Origin: Pseudopedobacter sp038243635
GTDB taxonomy: Bacteria > Bacteroidota > Bacteroidia > Sphingobacteriales > Sphingobacteriaceae
DNA length: 64,000 bases
NCBI GenBank assembly: GCA_038243635.1
Contig: JBBSQW010000015.1
Span: 25,983 to 89,982 of the forward strand
Reading direction: 5' to 3'
The notes beneath the pieces were generated by a model that did no database searches, was not told the DNA's origin, and saw only the letters and a list, made by a program, of their open reading frames with translations. A program made the translations under genes and the position numbers. Of this stretch, positions 18,312-27,396 are shown piece by piece. Each line of letters opens with the position of its first letter. The stretch's first letter is position 1.

Positions 18312-19460
18312 ATGCAATTTAAAAACATTGTAGGTCAAGACGCCGTTAAAAAACACCTGCTTCAAACCGTTAAAGATGAGCGGATTAGTCATGCGCAATT
18401 ATTTTTAGGACCTGAAGGTTCTGGCAGTTTAGCTTTAGCCTTGGCCTATGCTCAATATATTTCATGTGAGAATAAAGAAGAGTCAGATTCTTGCGGCGAA
18501 TGTTCCTCCTGCAGAAAGTACAATAAATTAGTTCATCCCGATTTACATTTCTCTTATCCATTCTTTGCAAAACATAAAGACGATACAGCGCTCACTTTTA
18601 TTGAAGAATGGAGAGCTGCGTTTTTAGCAAACCCATATTTAGGTTTAGATGAATGGCGTGAGCAATTGAATGCAGAAAACAAACAGGCAAACATTAACAT
18701 TGCCGAAGCGCACAGCATCATCAGTAAATTAAGCTTAAAACCCTTCGAGTCAGAATATAAAATACTGATCCTTTGGTTACCCGAATATTTGGAAAAAGAA
18801 GGAAATGCTTTGCTAAAGGTGATTGAAGAACCGTCTCAAAAAACACTTTTTTTATTAGTTGCCCAAAATCAAGACCAGATTTTAAACACCATTATTTCCA
18901 GAACACAACTGATAAAAATACCCAAGTTAAAAGCCACCGAAATTGAAGATTATTTGATTGATCAAAAAAACATTACCAGTGCAATGGCTAAACAATTGGC
19001 GTACCTCAGCAACGGAAGTTTGCAAACCGCATTGCAGTTGATGGGGCATCAAGAAAACAACTTTCACGATTTATTTTTAGGCTGGTTAAGGGCTTGTTGG
19101 GGAAACAAAGGGTTAGAAATTGTGGTTTATACCGAAGGCGAGCTGGCAAAAATGGGTCGTGAAAATCAAAAAAACTTTTTACGCTATGGCGTAAATTTAA
19201 TGCGGGAATGCACACTTTTTATCGCACAAACTCCTGGCTTAATTCATATTCCAGAAAAAGAGTTAGAATTTATTAGTAAATTTTCATCGGTATTAACTTT
19301 AGCACAGGTACAGGCAGTTGCGCAAGAATTGGAGAAAGCCCAATATCATATTGAGCGAAATGCAAACCCTAAAATATTATTTTTAGACGTATCTTTGACC
19401 TTAGTTAAAATACTAAAATTTAAAACGCTCCGTGTAACAGCGGACTCAATTATATTATAA
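18312..19460 (+). CDS. holB: DNA polymerase III subunit delta'
   Basis: A clamp-loader subunit of the replicative polymerase, 382 residues. The N-terminal AAA+ fold starts with FKNIVGQDAVKKHLLQTV. The P-loop position reads GPEGSGSL (33-40) and lacks the GKT lysine, as expected for the ATPase-inactive delta' subunit. A zinc-binding cysteine set is present at C52, C61, C64 and C67 (CGECSSC). The SRT arginine-finger motif occurs in IISRTQLIKIP. It is followed after 3 bases by ricT and then gldH, a gene order I recall from Bacteroidota. Confidence 0.92.
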   Translation: MQFKNIVGQDAVKKHLLQTVKDERISHAQLFLGPEGSGSLALALAYAQYISCENKEESDSCGECSSCRKYNKLVHPDLHFSYPFFAKHKDDTALTFIEEWRAAFLANPYLGLDEWREQLNAENKQANINIAEAHSIISKLSLKPFESEYKILILWLPEYLEKEGNALLKVIEEPSQKTLFLLVAQNQDQILNTIISRTQLIKIPKLKATEIEDYLIDQKNITSAMAKQLAYLSNGSLQTALQLMGHQENNFHDLFLGWLRACWGNKGLEIVVYTEGELAKMGRENQKNFLRYGVNLMRECTLFIAQTPGLIHIPEKELEFISKFSSVLTLAQVQAVAQELEKAQYHIERNANPKILFLDVSLTLVKILKFKTLRVTADSIIL

Positions 19461-19463
19461 ATT

Positions 19464-20801
19464 ATGGGATGTGGAAGTTGTTCATCAGGAGGCGGCGGTT
19501 GCGGCACTCCTAATGGCTGCAAAAGTAACGGCACCTGCTTAACAGATGGTGGTTGTAGCAAATTAGATGTTTACGATTGGTTATCCGACATGGATTTACC
19601 TTCTAATTATAAACCTTTTCCTTACGTAGAAATACGTTTTAAGGGCTCAAGAAAGGAATTTTACAGAAATGACGAGAATATTTATATCGAAAACGGTGAA
19701 TTAGTAGCCGTTGAAACCACTACTGGTGGTTATGATATTGGTCATGTTACCCTTACGGGCGAGTTGGTGCGTATGCAGATGAAACGCAAAAAGGTAACCG
19801 AAGAAAAAGCGCCTTTGAAACTTTACCGTAAAGCTACCCCGCAAGATGTAGACAAGTGGAAAAATGCAAAAGAAAAAGAATCAGAAACCATGCATAAAGC
19901 TCGCACTATAGCTTTAGAACTAGGTTTAGCAATGAAACTTTCTGATGTTGAATACCAAGGGGACCGCTCAAAAGCAACGTTTTATTATACTGCGGATGGC
20001 CGTGTTGATTTTAGAGAATTAATTAAAAAACTAGCCGAATCTTTTAGGGTTAGGATAGAGATGCGCCAAATTGGAATGCGCCAAGAAGCCAGCCGTTTAG
20101 GTGGAATTGGCTCTTGCGGACGAGAATTATGTTGCAGTACTTGGTTAACCGATTTTAAAACGGTTTCTACTTCTTCTGCCAGATACCAAAACTTATCTTT
20201 AAACACTTTAAAGCTTGCCGGCCAATGTGGTAAACTTAAATGCTGTTTAAACTATGAGTTAGATACTTATATGGATGCTTTGAAAACCATTCCAACTCAT
20301 GCGGACAGGTTAAAAACAGACAAAGGCGAAGCAAGACTGCAAAAGACCGACATTTTTAAACAACTGATGTGGTTTAGTTATTTCGGCGAGGAAAATTCTT
20401 GGATTCCTGTAGAGGCAACACGTGTGAAAGAGATTCAGGAAATGAACAAGCGTGGCGAGAAACCAGAAGATTTACGCGACATGGCTGCAGTACTGGAAGA
20501 ATTAAAAGCAACAGAAAAAGCTTTTGATTATGAAAATGTTGTTGGTCAGGACAGCTTAACTCGCTTAGACGATAAAGCCAGAAAAAACAAAAACAACAAT
20601 AGAAACAAAACCAGAACTGCCAGACCAACAACCAATAAGTCTGAAAAACCTGCGGAAATTAGCGCACCTAAAGTCGCGAAAGCAAAAGCAACTGCAGCAG
20701 AAGGGCAATCAGAAAATACAGATGGTGCTGATAAACCAAAACGCAATAACAGACACAAAAAACGTAGAAGCAATAATAATAACAAGCCCACGCAGGAGTA
20801 A
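19464..20801 (+). CDS. ricT: PSP1-domain protein RicT (YaaT-like)
   Basis: A 445-residue PSP1-family protein. The first 35 residues are rich in Cys and Gly (MGCGSCSSGGGGCG). The PSP1 domain carries the conserved Cys clusters CGRELCC and CGKLKCCLNYE, which in RicT homologues help bind Fe-S clusters in the Ric complex. The tail beyond about residue 370 is a basic, low-complexity Lys/Asn/Arg stretch. In Firmicutes RicT affects RNA processing; in Bacteroidota its role is uncharacterised. The last base of its stop is the first base of gldH (TAATG), so the two are translationally coupled. Confidence 0.88.
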   Translation: MGCGSCSSGGGGCGTPNGCKSNGTCLTDGGCSKLDVYDWLSDMDLPSNYKPFPYVEIRFKGSRKEFYRNDENIYIENGELVAVETTTGGYDIGHVTLTGELVRMQMKRKKVTEEKAPLKLYRKATPQDVDKWKNAKEKESETMHKARTIALELGLAMKLSDVEYQGDRSKATFYYTADGRVDFRELIKKLAESFRVRIEMRQIGMRQEASRLGGIGSCGRELCCSTWLTDFKTVSTSSARYQNLSLNTLKLAGQCGKLKCCLNYELDTYMDALKTIPTHADRLKTDKGEARLQKTDIFKQLMWFSYFGEENSWIPVEATRVKEIQEMNKRGEKPEDLRDMAAVLEELKATEKAFDYENVVGQDSLTRLDDKARKNKNNNRNKTRTARPTTNKSEKPAEISAPKVAKAKATAAEGQSENTDGADKPKRNNRHKKRRSNNNNKPTQE

Positions 20802-21271
20802 TGGAATTTAAAAAGTTATTGTTTTTATTCTTACCGATACTAGCTTTACAAGCCTGTGTAGATCAAAATGTTAAAGTGGACACTTATGAGGCAATTCCAA
20901 AGCAAACTTGGAGTTATGTAAATCCGATTAAAGCTACCCTTAACGTTACAGATAGTACACAGGCTTACAATATCTACGTAAACTTTAGGCATACCGCAGA
21001 TTATAAGTACGCTAATATTTGGTTACGCTTTCATATCATTGGTCCTAATCAAAAAGATATTCCGGTAAGGCAAGAGTTTCAATTGGCTATGCCTGATGGG
21101 CAATGGTTGGGTAACGGATCAGGAAATTTATTTACTTACCAATTGATCTATAAAGAGAAATACAAGTTTGCTGGTACAGGAAAGTATACTTTGATTGTTG
21201 AACAGAATATGAGAGATAATCCATTGAAAGGGATTAATGATGTTGGGGTTTTTATTGAGGAGGTGAAATAG
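20801..21271 (+). CDS. gldH: Gliding motility lipoprotein GldH
   Basis: A 156-residue lipoprotein with lipobox ALQAC (Cys 19). The mature part has the GldH pattern NIYVNFRHTADYKYANIWLR and ends with VGVFIEEVK. GldH is one of the Gld proteins needed for gliding in Flavobacterium johnsoniae and is retained in many Bacteroidota. Its overlap with ricT and closeness to holB support cotranscription. Together with PorZ and a T9SS sorting domain in this window it indicates a type IX secretion/gliding background. Confidence 0.88.
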   Translation: MEFKKLLFLFLPILALQACVDQNVKVDTYEAIPKQTWSYVNPIKATLNVTDSTQAYNIYVNFRHTADYKYANIWLRFHIIGPNQKDIPVRQEFQLAMPDGQWLGNGSGNLFTYQLIYKEKYKFAGTGKYTLIVEQNMRDNPLKGINDVGVFIEEVK

Positions 21272-21372
21272 GAAAGTGGTGGACTAAAAATCTTTATATT
21301 TATTAGTTAGCACACTAATGTTCCCAATACGACAATTCTTAAAAAAATGTATCTTTCACAATTATTAATAAA

Positions 21373-21594
21373 ATGGAAGACAAAATATTTATATCGCCTA
21401 GACTAATTGGTTCTCGATTTGAAGACCATTCTTTGCCTGTAAATATTTTAGAGGATTTCACTGCGCTTGAAGATTTATTAATAGAAGTAGCAAAAGGAAT
21501 TTACTTAAATGAAAACCTTAATAGAAAACGTGTTCCAAAAGGTTTTTCTGACGGAGTGTACTTAAAGCTTGTTGATATTGAAGAAGGAAAGTAA
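21373..21594 (+). pseudogene. Truncated 5' fragment of a Bacteroidota hypothetical gene
   Basis: A 73-codon frame beginning MEDKIFISPRLIGSRFEDH. From memory this matches the N-terminus of a conserved protein of roughly 250-300 residues in Bacteroidota; here it stops at EEGK. The next 200 bases contain short coding-like stretches in other frames (one reads NNNISASKALAEQLGLDF) but no continuous continuation. I therefore call it a truncated remnant, though a genuine small protein cannot be excluded without a search. Confidence 0.5.
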
Positions 21595-21823
21595 AAATCA
21601 AAGGACTAAAAAAGCAGGTAAACTTCGAGATGTTGCTGTAGCAAGAAATTGGACTTACAAACAATAACATTTCCGCTAGTAAGGCATTGGCTGAACAGCT
21701 TGGATTAGATTTTAGTAGAAGGTTCAATTCTAGTAATTTTTTGAAATTTTGCCCTAAAAAATCCCTCCTTCGGCAGTACGCAAACCATTACTACAATGTC
21801 TTGGACATCAAAAAAAGATCCAC

Positions 21824-22360
21824 CTAATTAATAGTAATCACCTTTATCGTATAACCCTCTCCTACTTTGTTCTTCGGCTTTGTTGAATAAAAAACGTTTG
21901 CCGTTACAATAGCCGCTGGAAATAAAGAGAAAATCCCAGCAAAAGCTACTGCTCCCGAATTTAAGTCCGCTGCGTTTGCGACTAAAGCTGCGCCACCTCC
22001 AATAACAGCCCAAGAACCCAAAAACGTCAAAAATTCCGCTGATTTTGAGACCCGTTTTATTGCTACAACATCGGCTAAAGTAAATGCCAATTTCTTATCA
22101 ATTCGTTTATCCACTTTCAACCAAACCTGGTTTATAGCAATGGAATCAACTTTTCCTCTAAACCCTAAAAGTGCAGGAGTTTTAGCCGTTTTTTTGATAG
22201 CTAGTTTTGCACTTGGGTACGACAATCTCACGTAATCTCCCTTTTTGATCAACTTTGAAGTATTATCATTAAACGTAAGTAATATTTTATTTTCTTGTGA
22301 TTGCGCAAAATGCGCACTCAAACATATTACAAACGCAATAATCAAAAATCTTGTAAGCAT
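21824..22360 (-). CDS. Exported hypothetical protein with C-terminal membrane segments
   Basis: Not recognised. The 178-residue protein has a clear signal peptide (MLTRFLIIAFVICLSAHFAQS). A beta-rich middle follows (KILLTFNDNTSKLIKKGDYV...GFRGKVDSIAINQVWLKV), then two hydrophobic stretches near residues 111-129 (FLTFLGSWAVIGGGAALVA) and 136-157 (GAVAFAGIFSLFPAAIVTANVF). The pattern of a parameter-like beta domain plus a two-helix hairpin suggests an envelope protein. It is monocistronic and diverges from rpsP. Confidence 0.65.
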   Translation of the reverse strand: MLTRFLIIAFVICLSAHFAQSQENKILLTFNDNTSKLIKKGDYVRLSYPSAKLAIKKTAKTPALLGFRGKVDSIAINQVWLKVDKRIDKKLAFTLADVVAIKRVSKSAEFLTFLGSWAVIGGGAALVANAADLNSGAVAFAGIFSLFPAAIVTANVFYSTKPKNKVGEGYTIKVITIN

Positions 22361-22439
22361 TCAATAAAAGTATTACATTTTTTTAGCATCACATAAAAAA
22401 TATAATATTATCACATTAGCTTATTAGCATTAAAAAATG

Positions 22440-22447
22440 TAAATTTG
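22440..22447 (+). promoter_or_regulatory. Candidate -7 promoter box of rpsP (TAAATTTG)
   Basis: A full match to the Bacteroidota TAnnTTTG box, 50 bases before the rpsP ATG, which would leave a leader of about 40 bases. No exact -33 TTG is seen at the usual distance. Confidence 0.5.
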
Positions 22448-22496
22448 CGTCCCTTTCGAGAAAAGGGATATTGCAAAAATTTAATGTATTTAAAAA

Positions 22497-23198
22497 ATGG
22501 CAACTAAAATTAGATTACAAAGACACGGTAAAAAAGGAAAACCTTTTTACTACATCGTAGTGGCAGACTCAAGAGCTCCAAGAGACGGTAAATTTATTGA
22601 AAGATTAGGTTCTTACAATCCAAACACCAACCCAGCAACCATCAATTTAAATTTTGATAGTGCTGTTAATTGGGTATCAACAGGTGCAACTCCAACTGAT
22701 ACTGCAAAAACAATCCTTTCTCACGAAGGTGTACTTTACAAAAATCACTTAAATGGCGGTATTGCTAAAGGCGCTTTAACACAAGATCAAGCAGATGCTA
22801 AATTTGCTACTTGGTTAGAAGGTAAAGAAGGTAAAACTCAAGCTAAAAAAGACGGCTTATCTTCGACTAAAGAAGCTGCTAAAAAAACAGCTTTAGAAGC
22901 AGAAACTAAAAAGAAAGAAGCAACTGCAGCAGCAATCGCGGCTAAAAACACTCCGCCAGCTGAAGAGATAGTGGAAGAAGAAGCTACCGAAGAAGTTAAG
23001 GAAGAAGCTCCTGCTCCAGTTGAAGAAGTTGTTGCTAAAGAAGAAACTCTTGCTCCAGCTGAAGAAGTAGCTAAAGAAGAAGCTCCTGCTCCAGTTGCGG
23101 AAGTTGCTAAAGAAGAAGTTAAAGCAGAAACTCCTGCTCCAGCTGAAGAAGCAGCAACAGAAGAAACTAAGAAAGACGAGACTCCTTCTGCAGAATAG
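22497..23198 (+). CDS. rpsP: Ribosomal protein bS16 with long acidic C-terminal extension
   Basis: A small-subunit ribosomal protein. Residues 1-85 are a normal bS16 domain (KIRLQRHGKKGKPFYYIVVA...RDGKFIERLGSYNP). The protein continues to 233 residues, whereas bacterial bS16 is usually 80-90. Beyond about residue 115 the tail is nearly all Ala, Glu, Lys, Val and Pro with imprecise repeats of KEEAPAPVEEV type. Long tails on bS16 are usual in Bacteroidota; their function is unknown. The gene stands alone, followed by a strong terminator. No rimM, trmD or rplS is adjacent, unlike the classic operon. Confidence 0.95.
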   Translation: MATKIRLQRHGKKGKPFYYIVVADSRAPRDGKFIERLGSYNPNTNPATINLNFDSAVNWVSTGATPTDTAKTILSHEGVLYKNHLNGGIAKGALTQDQADAKFATWLEGKEGKTQAKKDGLSSTKEAAKKTALEAETKKKEATAAAIAAKNTPPAEEIVEEEATEEVKEEAPAPVEEVVAKEETLAPAEEVAKEEAPAPVAEVAKEEVKAETPAPAEEAATEETKKDETPSAE

Positions 23199-23220
23199 TT
23201 TTAAAACTTATTACAGAAAA

Positions 23221-23254
23221 AGCTCCTTGATCAATGATCAAGGAGCTTTTTTTT
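23221..23254 (+). terminator. Strong terminator after rpsP
   Basis: A perfect 12-bp stem AGCTCCTTGATC / GATCAAGGAGCT with a 3-base loop is followed by eight T. The A-run before the stem could let it also act on the convergent nitroreductase transcript. Confidence 0.92.
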
Positions 23255-23267
23255 GTTTCTTCGGTTT

Positions 23268-23900
23268 TTAAATATGAATAAATAAAACTTCTTTTGACTT
23301 CCTCACTTTAGCATAATGCTGATAAACATCGTCTGCAGTTCTAAAACCAACAGCAGCAATAGCTACCGAGTATAGATTGTGCTTCTGTAAACCTAAAATT
23401 TCATCGAATTTAGCATTATCGAAGCCTTCCATCGGGCAAGTATCAATTCTACTTAGCGCTGCAGTTTCCAACAGAACCCCTAAACCAATATAAGCCTGTC
23501 GCATGTTCCAAGTATCTAATTCTTCTGCAGATCTTGAATTTACCGTCGCTTTCATTACATCTGCAAAACCTCTTAAATCTTCCGTCGCTACACCACGGGT
23601 TTCGGCGATATTCTTTATAAAAGCATCTACATGCTTTTCAGAAAAATCTTTCTCTATTGCAAAAACGAAAATATATGAAGCATCTGTTAACTGCGATTGC
23701 CCGTAAGCTGCCGCTTTTAGCTCTTCTTTAACATCTTGGTATCCAACTACAACAATTTTATAAGGTTGTAACCCAAAGGAAGTTGGTGCAAGCTGAACTG
23801 CTGATAACAACTCGTCTAACTGGCTATCACTTACTTTTTTATTGCCATCGAATGATTTTGTGGCATATCTCCATTTTAAAGACTCGATAATCTCTTTCAT
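23268..23900 (-). CDS. NAD(P)H-dependent nitroreductase family oxidoreductase
   Basis: A 210-residue FMN enzyme of the NfsB/nitroreductase fold. The N-terminal KWRYATKSFDGNKKVSDSQL carries the FMN-phosphate-binding Arg and Lys, and LAPTSFGLQPYKIVVV is the typical FMN-pocket segment. LDTCPMEGFD-type sequence (RIDTCPMEGFDNAKF) occurs in the second half. Substrates may be quinones or nitroaromatics; none can be assigned. Monocistronic and convergent with rpsP. Confidence 0.88.
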   Translation of the reverse strand: MKEIIESLKWRYATKSFDGNKKVSDSQLDELLSAVQLAPTSFGLQPYKIVVVGYQDVKEELKAAAYGQSQLTDASYIFVFAIEKDFSEKHVDAFIKNIAETRGVATEDLRGFADVMKATVNSRSAEELDTWNMRQAYIGLGVLLETAALSRIDTCPMEGFDNAKFDEILGLQKHNLYSVAIAAVGFRTADDVYQHYAKVRKSKEVLFIHI

Positions 23901-23958
23901 AATCTAATATTTTCGACAAAAAAAAATGTTTAAACATGTGTTTTTGTCGTGTATTATG

Positions 23959-25071
23959 TTAGATGATCTTTTTATGATTATTTGCCAAACCTGTATCAAT
24001 GGTTGCTCTTACTTTGGGTAACGAATCCGGATAATTCTTTTGAATAAAATGGATTAGATTTTCACGGATGTAACATCTTAAATCAAAAGCATCTGATGAA
24101 TTACTGGCACTCATTAATGCTCTAATTTCTATTACATTATCCTTTGCATCAGTAACTTGCACTACTTTTACTTTTCTATCCCATAAGGAATTTGCCGCTA
24201 ATAGTCGTTCAAACTCCTGTCGCAAACTATCAATAGGCAAACTATAATCCACATAAAGATAAACTGTGCCTAATATTTCGGCGCTAATACGCGTCCAATT
24301 TTGAAAAGGCTTTTCAATAAAATAATTAATTGGTAAAATCAAACGCCTTTCATCCCAAATTTGTACCACCACGTAAGTCAGCGTAATCTCTTCTACCTTA
24401 CCCCATTCGCCTTCAACAACCAAAACATCATCAATACGTATAGGTTGTGTAAATGCAATTTGAAAACCAGCCAACAGGTTTGATAACGACTTTTGGGCAG
24501 CAAAGCCAATAATAATACCGCTTACCCCTACCCCAGTTAACAAACCAGCGCCCAACCGTCTCATTCCATCAAAACTAAACAACACTGCGGCAATGGTTAA
24601 AATAACAACAATTCCTACTAGAATCTTCCGTAAAAACTGTAGTTGCGTTCTAATTTTACGTTCTCTTAAATTATTCTGTTTCTTTAAATCGTAGGTAGAA
24701 ATTATAAAATCCTGAAAAACCTGAACCGTACTTATAAGAATGTATGCGAACGCTACAATAAGTCCTATCTCAATGAACTTACTATAAATCGCCAACAAGC
24801 GTGACGATAAAACGATTAATGGCTTCGTTATGGTTAAAAAAACTAACGGTAAAAAAATATTGAGTGGCCTACCCAAGTGTATAATAAACGACCGTAAAAA
24901 CGAGAATTTATTTTTGCTTTTATAGTGCTTGGTAAGCCTAACGATACAGAATTTGAGAATAAACCCGGTGAGTATTGCGACAGCAATAATGACAATATCA
25001 AATAACCAATTTGGGACATTCCATAAATTATTATTAGAAAAAAGCTTTAACATATAAATTAGGTTTAACAT
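23959..25071 (-). CDS. Mechanosensitive ion channel of the MscS family
   Basis: A 370-residue inner-membrane channel. Four hydrophobic segments occupy roughly residues 20-45, 65-85, 92-112 and 145-170. The pore helix and beta domain follow, with GLLTGVGVSGIIIGFAAQKS and LLAGFQIAFTQPIRIDDVLV, the standard MscS signature. It would release solutes on hypo-osmotic shock. The ATG at 25053 (MLKLFS) is an alternative start. It diverges from the trehalose gene across 156 bases, which fits a shared osmotic-stress theme. Confidence 0.9.
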   Translation of the reverse strand: MLNLIYMLKLFSNNNLWNVPNWLFDIVIIAVAILTGFILKFCIVRLTKHYKSKNKFSFLRSFIIHLGRPLNIFLPLVFLTITKPLIVLSSRLLAIYSKFIEIGLIVAFAYILISTVQVFQDFIISTYDLKKQNNLRERKIRTQLQFLRKILVGIVVILTIAAVLFSFDGMRRLGAGLLTGVGVSGIIIGFAAQKSLSNLLAGFQIAFTQPIRIDDVLVVEGEWGKVEEITLTYVVVQIWDERRLILPINYFIEKPFQNWTRISAEILGTVYLYVDYSLPIDSLRQEFERLLAANSLWDRKVKVVQVTDAKDNVIEIRALMSASNSSDAFDLRCYIRENLIHFIQKNYPDSLPKVRATIDTGLANNHKKII

Positions 25072-25227
25072 TTTATTTACGATTTAATCAAAAAATACGC
25101 CAAGTAAACGGTATTTTTATTCTTAAATAGTGTATTTCTTACAAAAATTACATCATTTATTAATTTTTATACTCTTTGGTGAAGTAATTGCTATCAATAA
25201 ACCTATCAAACAATCAGCCCAAAAATT

Positions 25228-27396
25228 ATGAGCAAGACAATTATCATTTCAAACAGATTACCAGTTAAAATCACACAAGAAAATAACGAGTACGAGTTGA
25301 AAGTAAGTGAAGGTGGCCTAGCTACCGGCTTAGGTTCTGTATATAAAGACGGAGACAATATTTGGATTGGCTGGTGCGGATTAGAAGTCCCCAAAGCAGA
25401 TGAGCCCAAAATCAAAGATAAATTAAGAAAAGAAAATCTTGCTCCGGTATTTTTAACTGAGGAAGAAATACATTTATATTACGAAGGTTTTTCCAACGAG
25501 ACACTCTGGCCAATCTTCCATTACATGTCCACTTATGCACAATATAACCAGAGTTATTGGGACAGCTACAAAGCGGTAAACGAAAAATTTAAAGATGCCG
25601 TTTTAGCAATTGCCCAGCCCGATGACGTAATCTGGATTCAGGATTATCAGTTACTGCTTTTACCAGGTCTGCTAAGAAACGAACTGCCAGACGCTACAAT
25701 TGGATTTTTCCAACATATCCCTTTCCCTTCCTTTGAGTTATTTAGATTAATTCCTTGGCGGGCAGAATTGTTAGAAGGAATGCTTGGTGCAGACTTAATT
25801 GGTTTCCATACTTATGACGATGTAAGGCATTTTACCAGTTCGGCAACTCGTGTTTTACCTATACAAACCAGTGCAAACATTATCCACAAAGAAGATCGGA
25901 ACATCACAATTGATGCTTTTCCGATGGGAATTGACGCGGAAAAATTTAGTGCATTGCCAAAAACGCCAGAAGTTATGGAGATCATAAACCGTTATGAGGG
26001 ATTTTTAGGCGATACTAAAATTATTTTATCTATCGATAGGTTAGATTATAGTAAAGGAATTTTGCAAAGGTTAATGGCTTTTGAGAAAATCTTAGTCGAA
26101 TACCCAAAATACATTGAACAAATTTGCCTTCACATGATTGTGGTACCTTCTCGTGATACCATTCCACAATACAGCGAGCTACGTGACAATATTGATCAAA
26201 TGGTTGGTAATATTAATGCAAGATTTCGTACTTCACGCTGGAATCCCATTCAATATTTCTACCGGTCTTTCCCTATTGAAGAGCTCTCAGCACTCTACAA
26301 TAAATCACAAATTTGTTTGGTTACACCCATGCGAGATGGGATGAATTTAGTGAGTAAAGAATATGTTGCCAGTAAAACCGATAACACCGGAGTACTGATA
26401 CTGAGCGAAATGGCCGGGGCCTCAAAAGAATTGGTGGAAGCTTTAATTGTTAACCCAAACAATTTAGAGGAAATGAGCCAAGCCATTATCCAAGCTTTGG
26501 AAATGAGCAAAGAAGAGCAACAGAGTAGAATGACCAGCTTAAAACAAACCGTAACAAAATTTGATATTAAACATTGGGTGAAAATATTTATGGATCAACT
26601 TAACGAAGCAAAGCAAACTGAAAAATCAAGACGAGCAAGACACGTAAACAAAGATTTATTAACAGAATTTGGCGCAAAAATGAGAACAGCTAAAAGGCGA
26701 GCCTTATTTTTAGATTATGATGGAACTTTAGTGAATTTTAAAGCCAATATTGATGATGCATCTCCAGATAAAGAGCTTTACCAACTCATTACTAAATTAA
26801 GTAATGATGATAGAAACCAAGTCATTATTATTAGTGGGAGAAAACACGAAACATTAGAACAATGGTTTGGGCACCTACCAGCACTAGATTTAATTGCAGA
26901 GCATGGCGCTTGGAAAAAATCTGGAACGAATGATTGGGAGGAAACTCCAAATCTATCTGATAGATGGAAGACAAACGTACGTCCAATGTTAGAATCCTAC
27001 TCAGACAGAACCCCTGGTAGCTTTATCGAAGAAAAAAGATATTCTCTAGCGTGGCATTATAGAAAAGTAGAAGCTGGTTTAGGAGAGTTGAGAGCAAACG
27101 AATTGCTAAGTAACATGAGGTATTTAACCAGAGAAATGGGCTTACAGCTTTTACCGGGTAACAAAGTTGTAGAAGTTAAAAATGCGGAAATTAACAAAGG
27201 AAAAGCAACATTAGAGTACTTACACCATAAAGATTTTGATTTTATCATAGCTATGGGCGATGACCATACAGATGAAGATATTTTTACCGCAATCAACGAT
27301 ATTGCAATTACGATAAAGGTAGGAACTAGCATTTCTGAGGCTAATTATTACCTCAGAAATGTAGAAGAAGTAAGAAATTTACTTAATAGTCTCTGA
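25228..27396 (+). CDS. Fused trehalose-6-phosphate synthase/phosphatase
   Basis: A bifunctional 722-residue protein. Residues 1-470 form a GT20 OtsA-type synthase that joins UDP-glucose and glucose-6-phosphate (SNRLPVKI, WCGLEVPKA, DYQLLLLPGLLR, HIPFPSFELFR, RLDYSKGI, PMRDGMNLVSKEYVA). Residues from about 490 form an OtsB HAD phosphatase with LFLDYDGTL (nucleophile D496, acid D498) and a late GDDHTDEDIF motif. The product is trehalose, a compatible solute. The last 18 bases overlap the convergent GH15 gene. The fusion is common in Bacteroidota. Confidence 0.95.
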   Translation: MSKTIIISNRLPVKITQENNEYELKVSEGGLATGLGSVYKDGDNIWIGWCGLEVPKADEPKIKDKLRKENLAPVFLTEEEIHLYYEGFSNETLWPIFHYMSTYAQYNQSYWDSYKAVNEKFKDAVLAIAQPDDVIWIQDYQLLLLPGLLRNELPDATIGFFQHIPFPSFELFRLIPWRAELLEGMLGADLIGFHTYDDVRHFTSSATRVLPIQTSANIIHKEDRNITIDAFPMGIDAEKFSALPKTPEVMEIINRYEGFLGDTKIILSIDRLDYSKGILQRLMAFEKILVEYPKYIEQICLHMIVVPSRDTIPQYSELRDNIDQMVGNINARFRTSRWNPIQYFYRSFPIEELSALYNKSQICLVTPMRDGMNLVSKEYVASKTDNTGVLILSEMAGASKELVEALIVNPNNLEEMSQAIIQALEMSKEEQQSRMTSLKQTVTKFDIKHWVKIFMDQLNEAKQTEKSRRARHVNKDLLTEFGAKMRTAKRRALFLDYDGTLVNFKANIDDASPDKELYQLITKLSNDDRNQVIIISGRKHETLEQWFGHLPALDLIAEHGAWKKSGTNDWEETPNLSDRWKTNVRPMLESYSDRTPGSFIEEKRYSLAWHYRKVEAGLGELRANELLSNMRYLTREMGLQLLPGNKVVEVKNAEINKGKATLEYLHHKDFDFIIAMGDDHTDEDIFTAINDIAITIKVGTSISEANYYLRNVEEVRNLLNSL

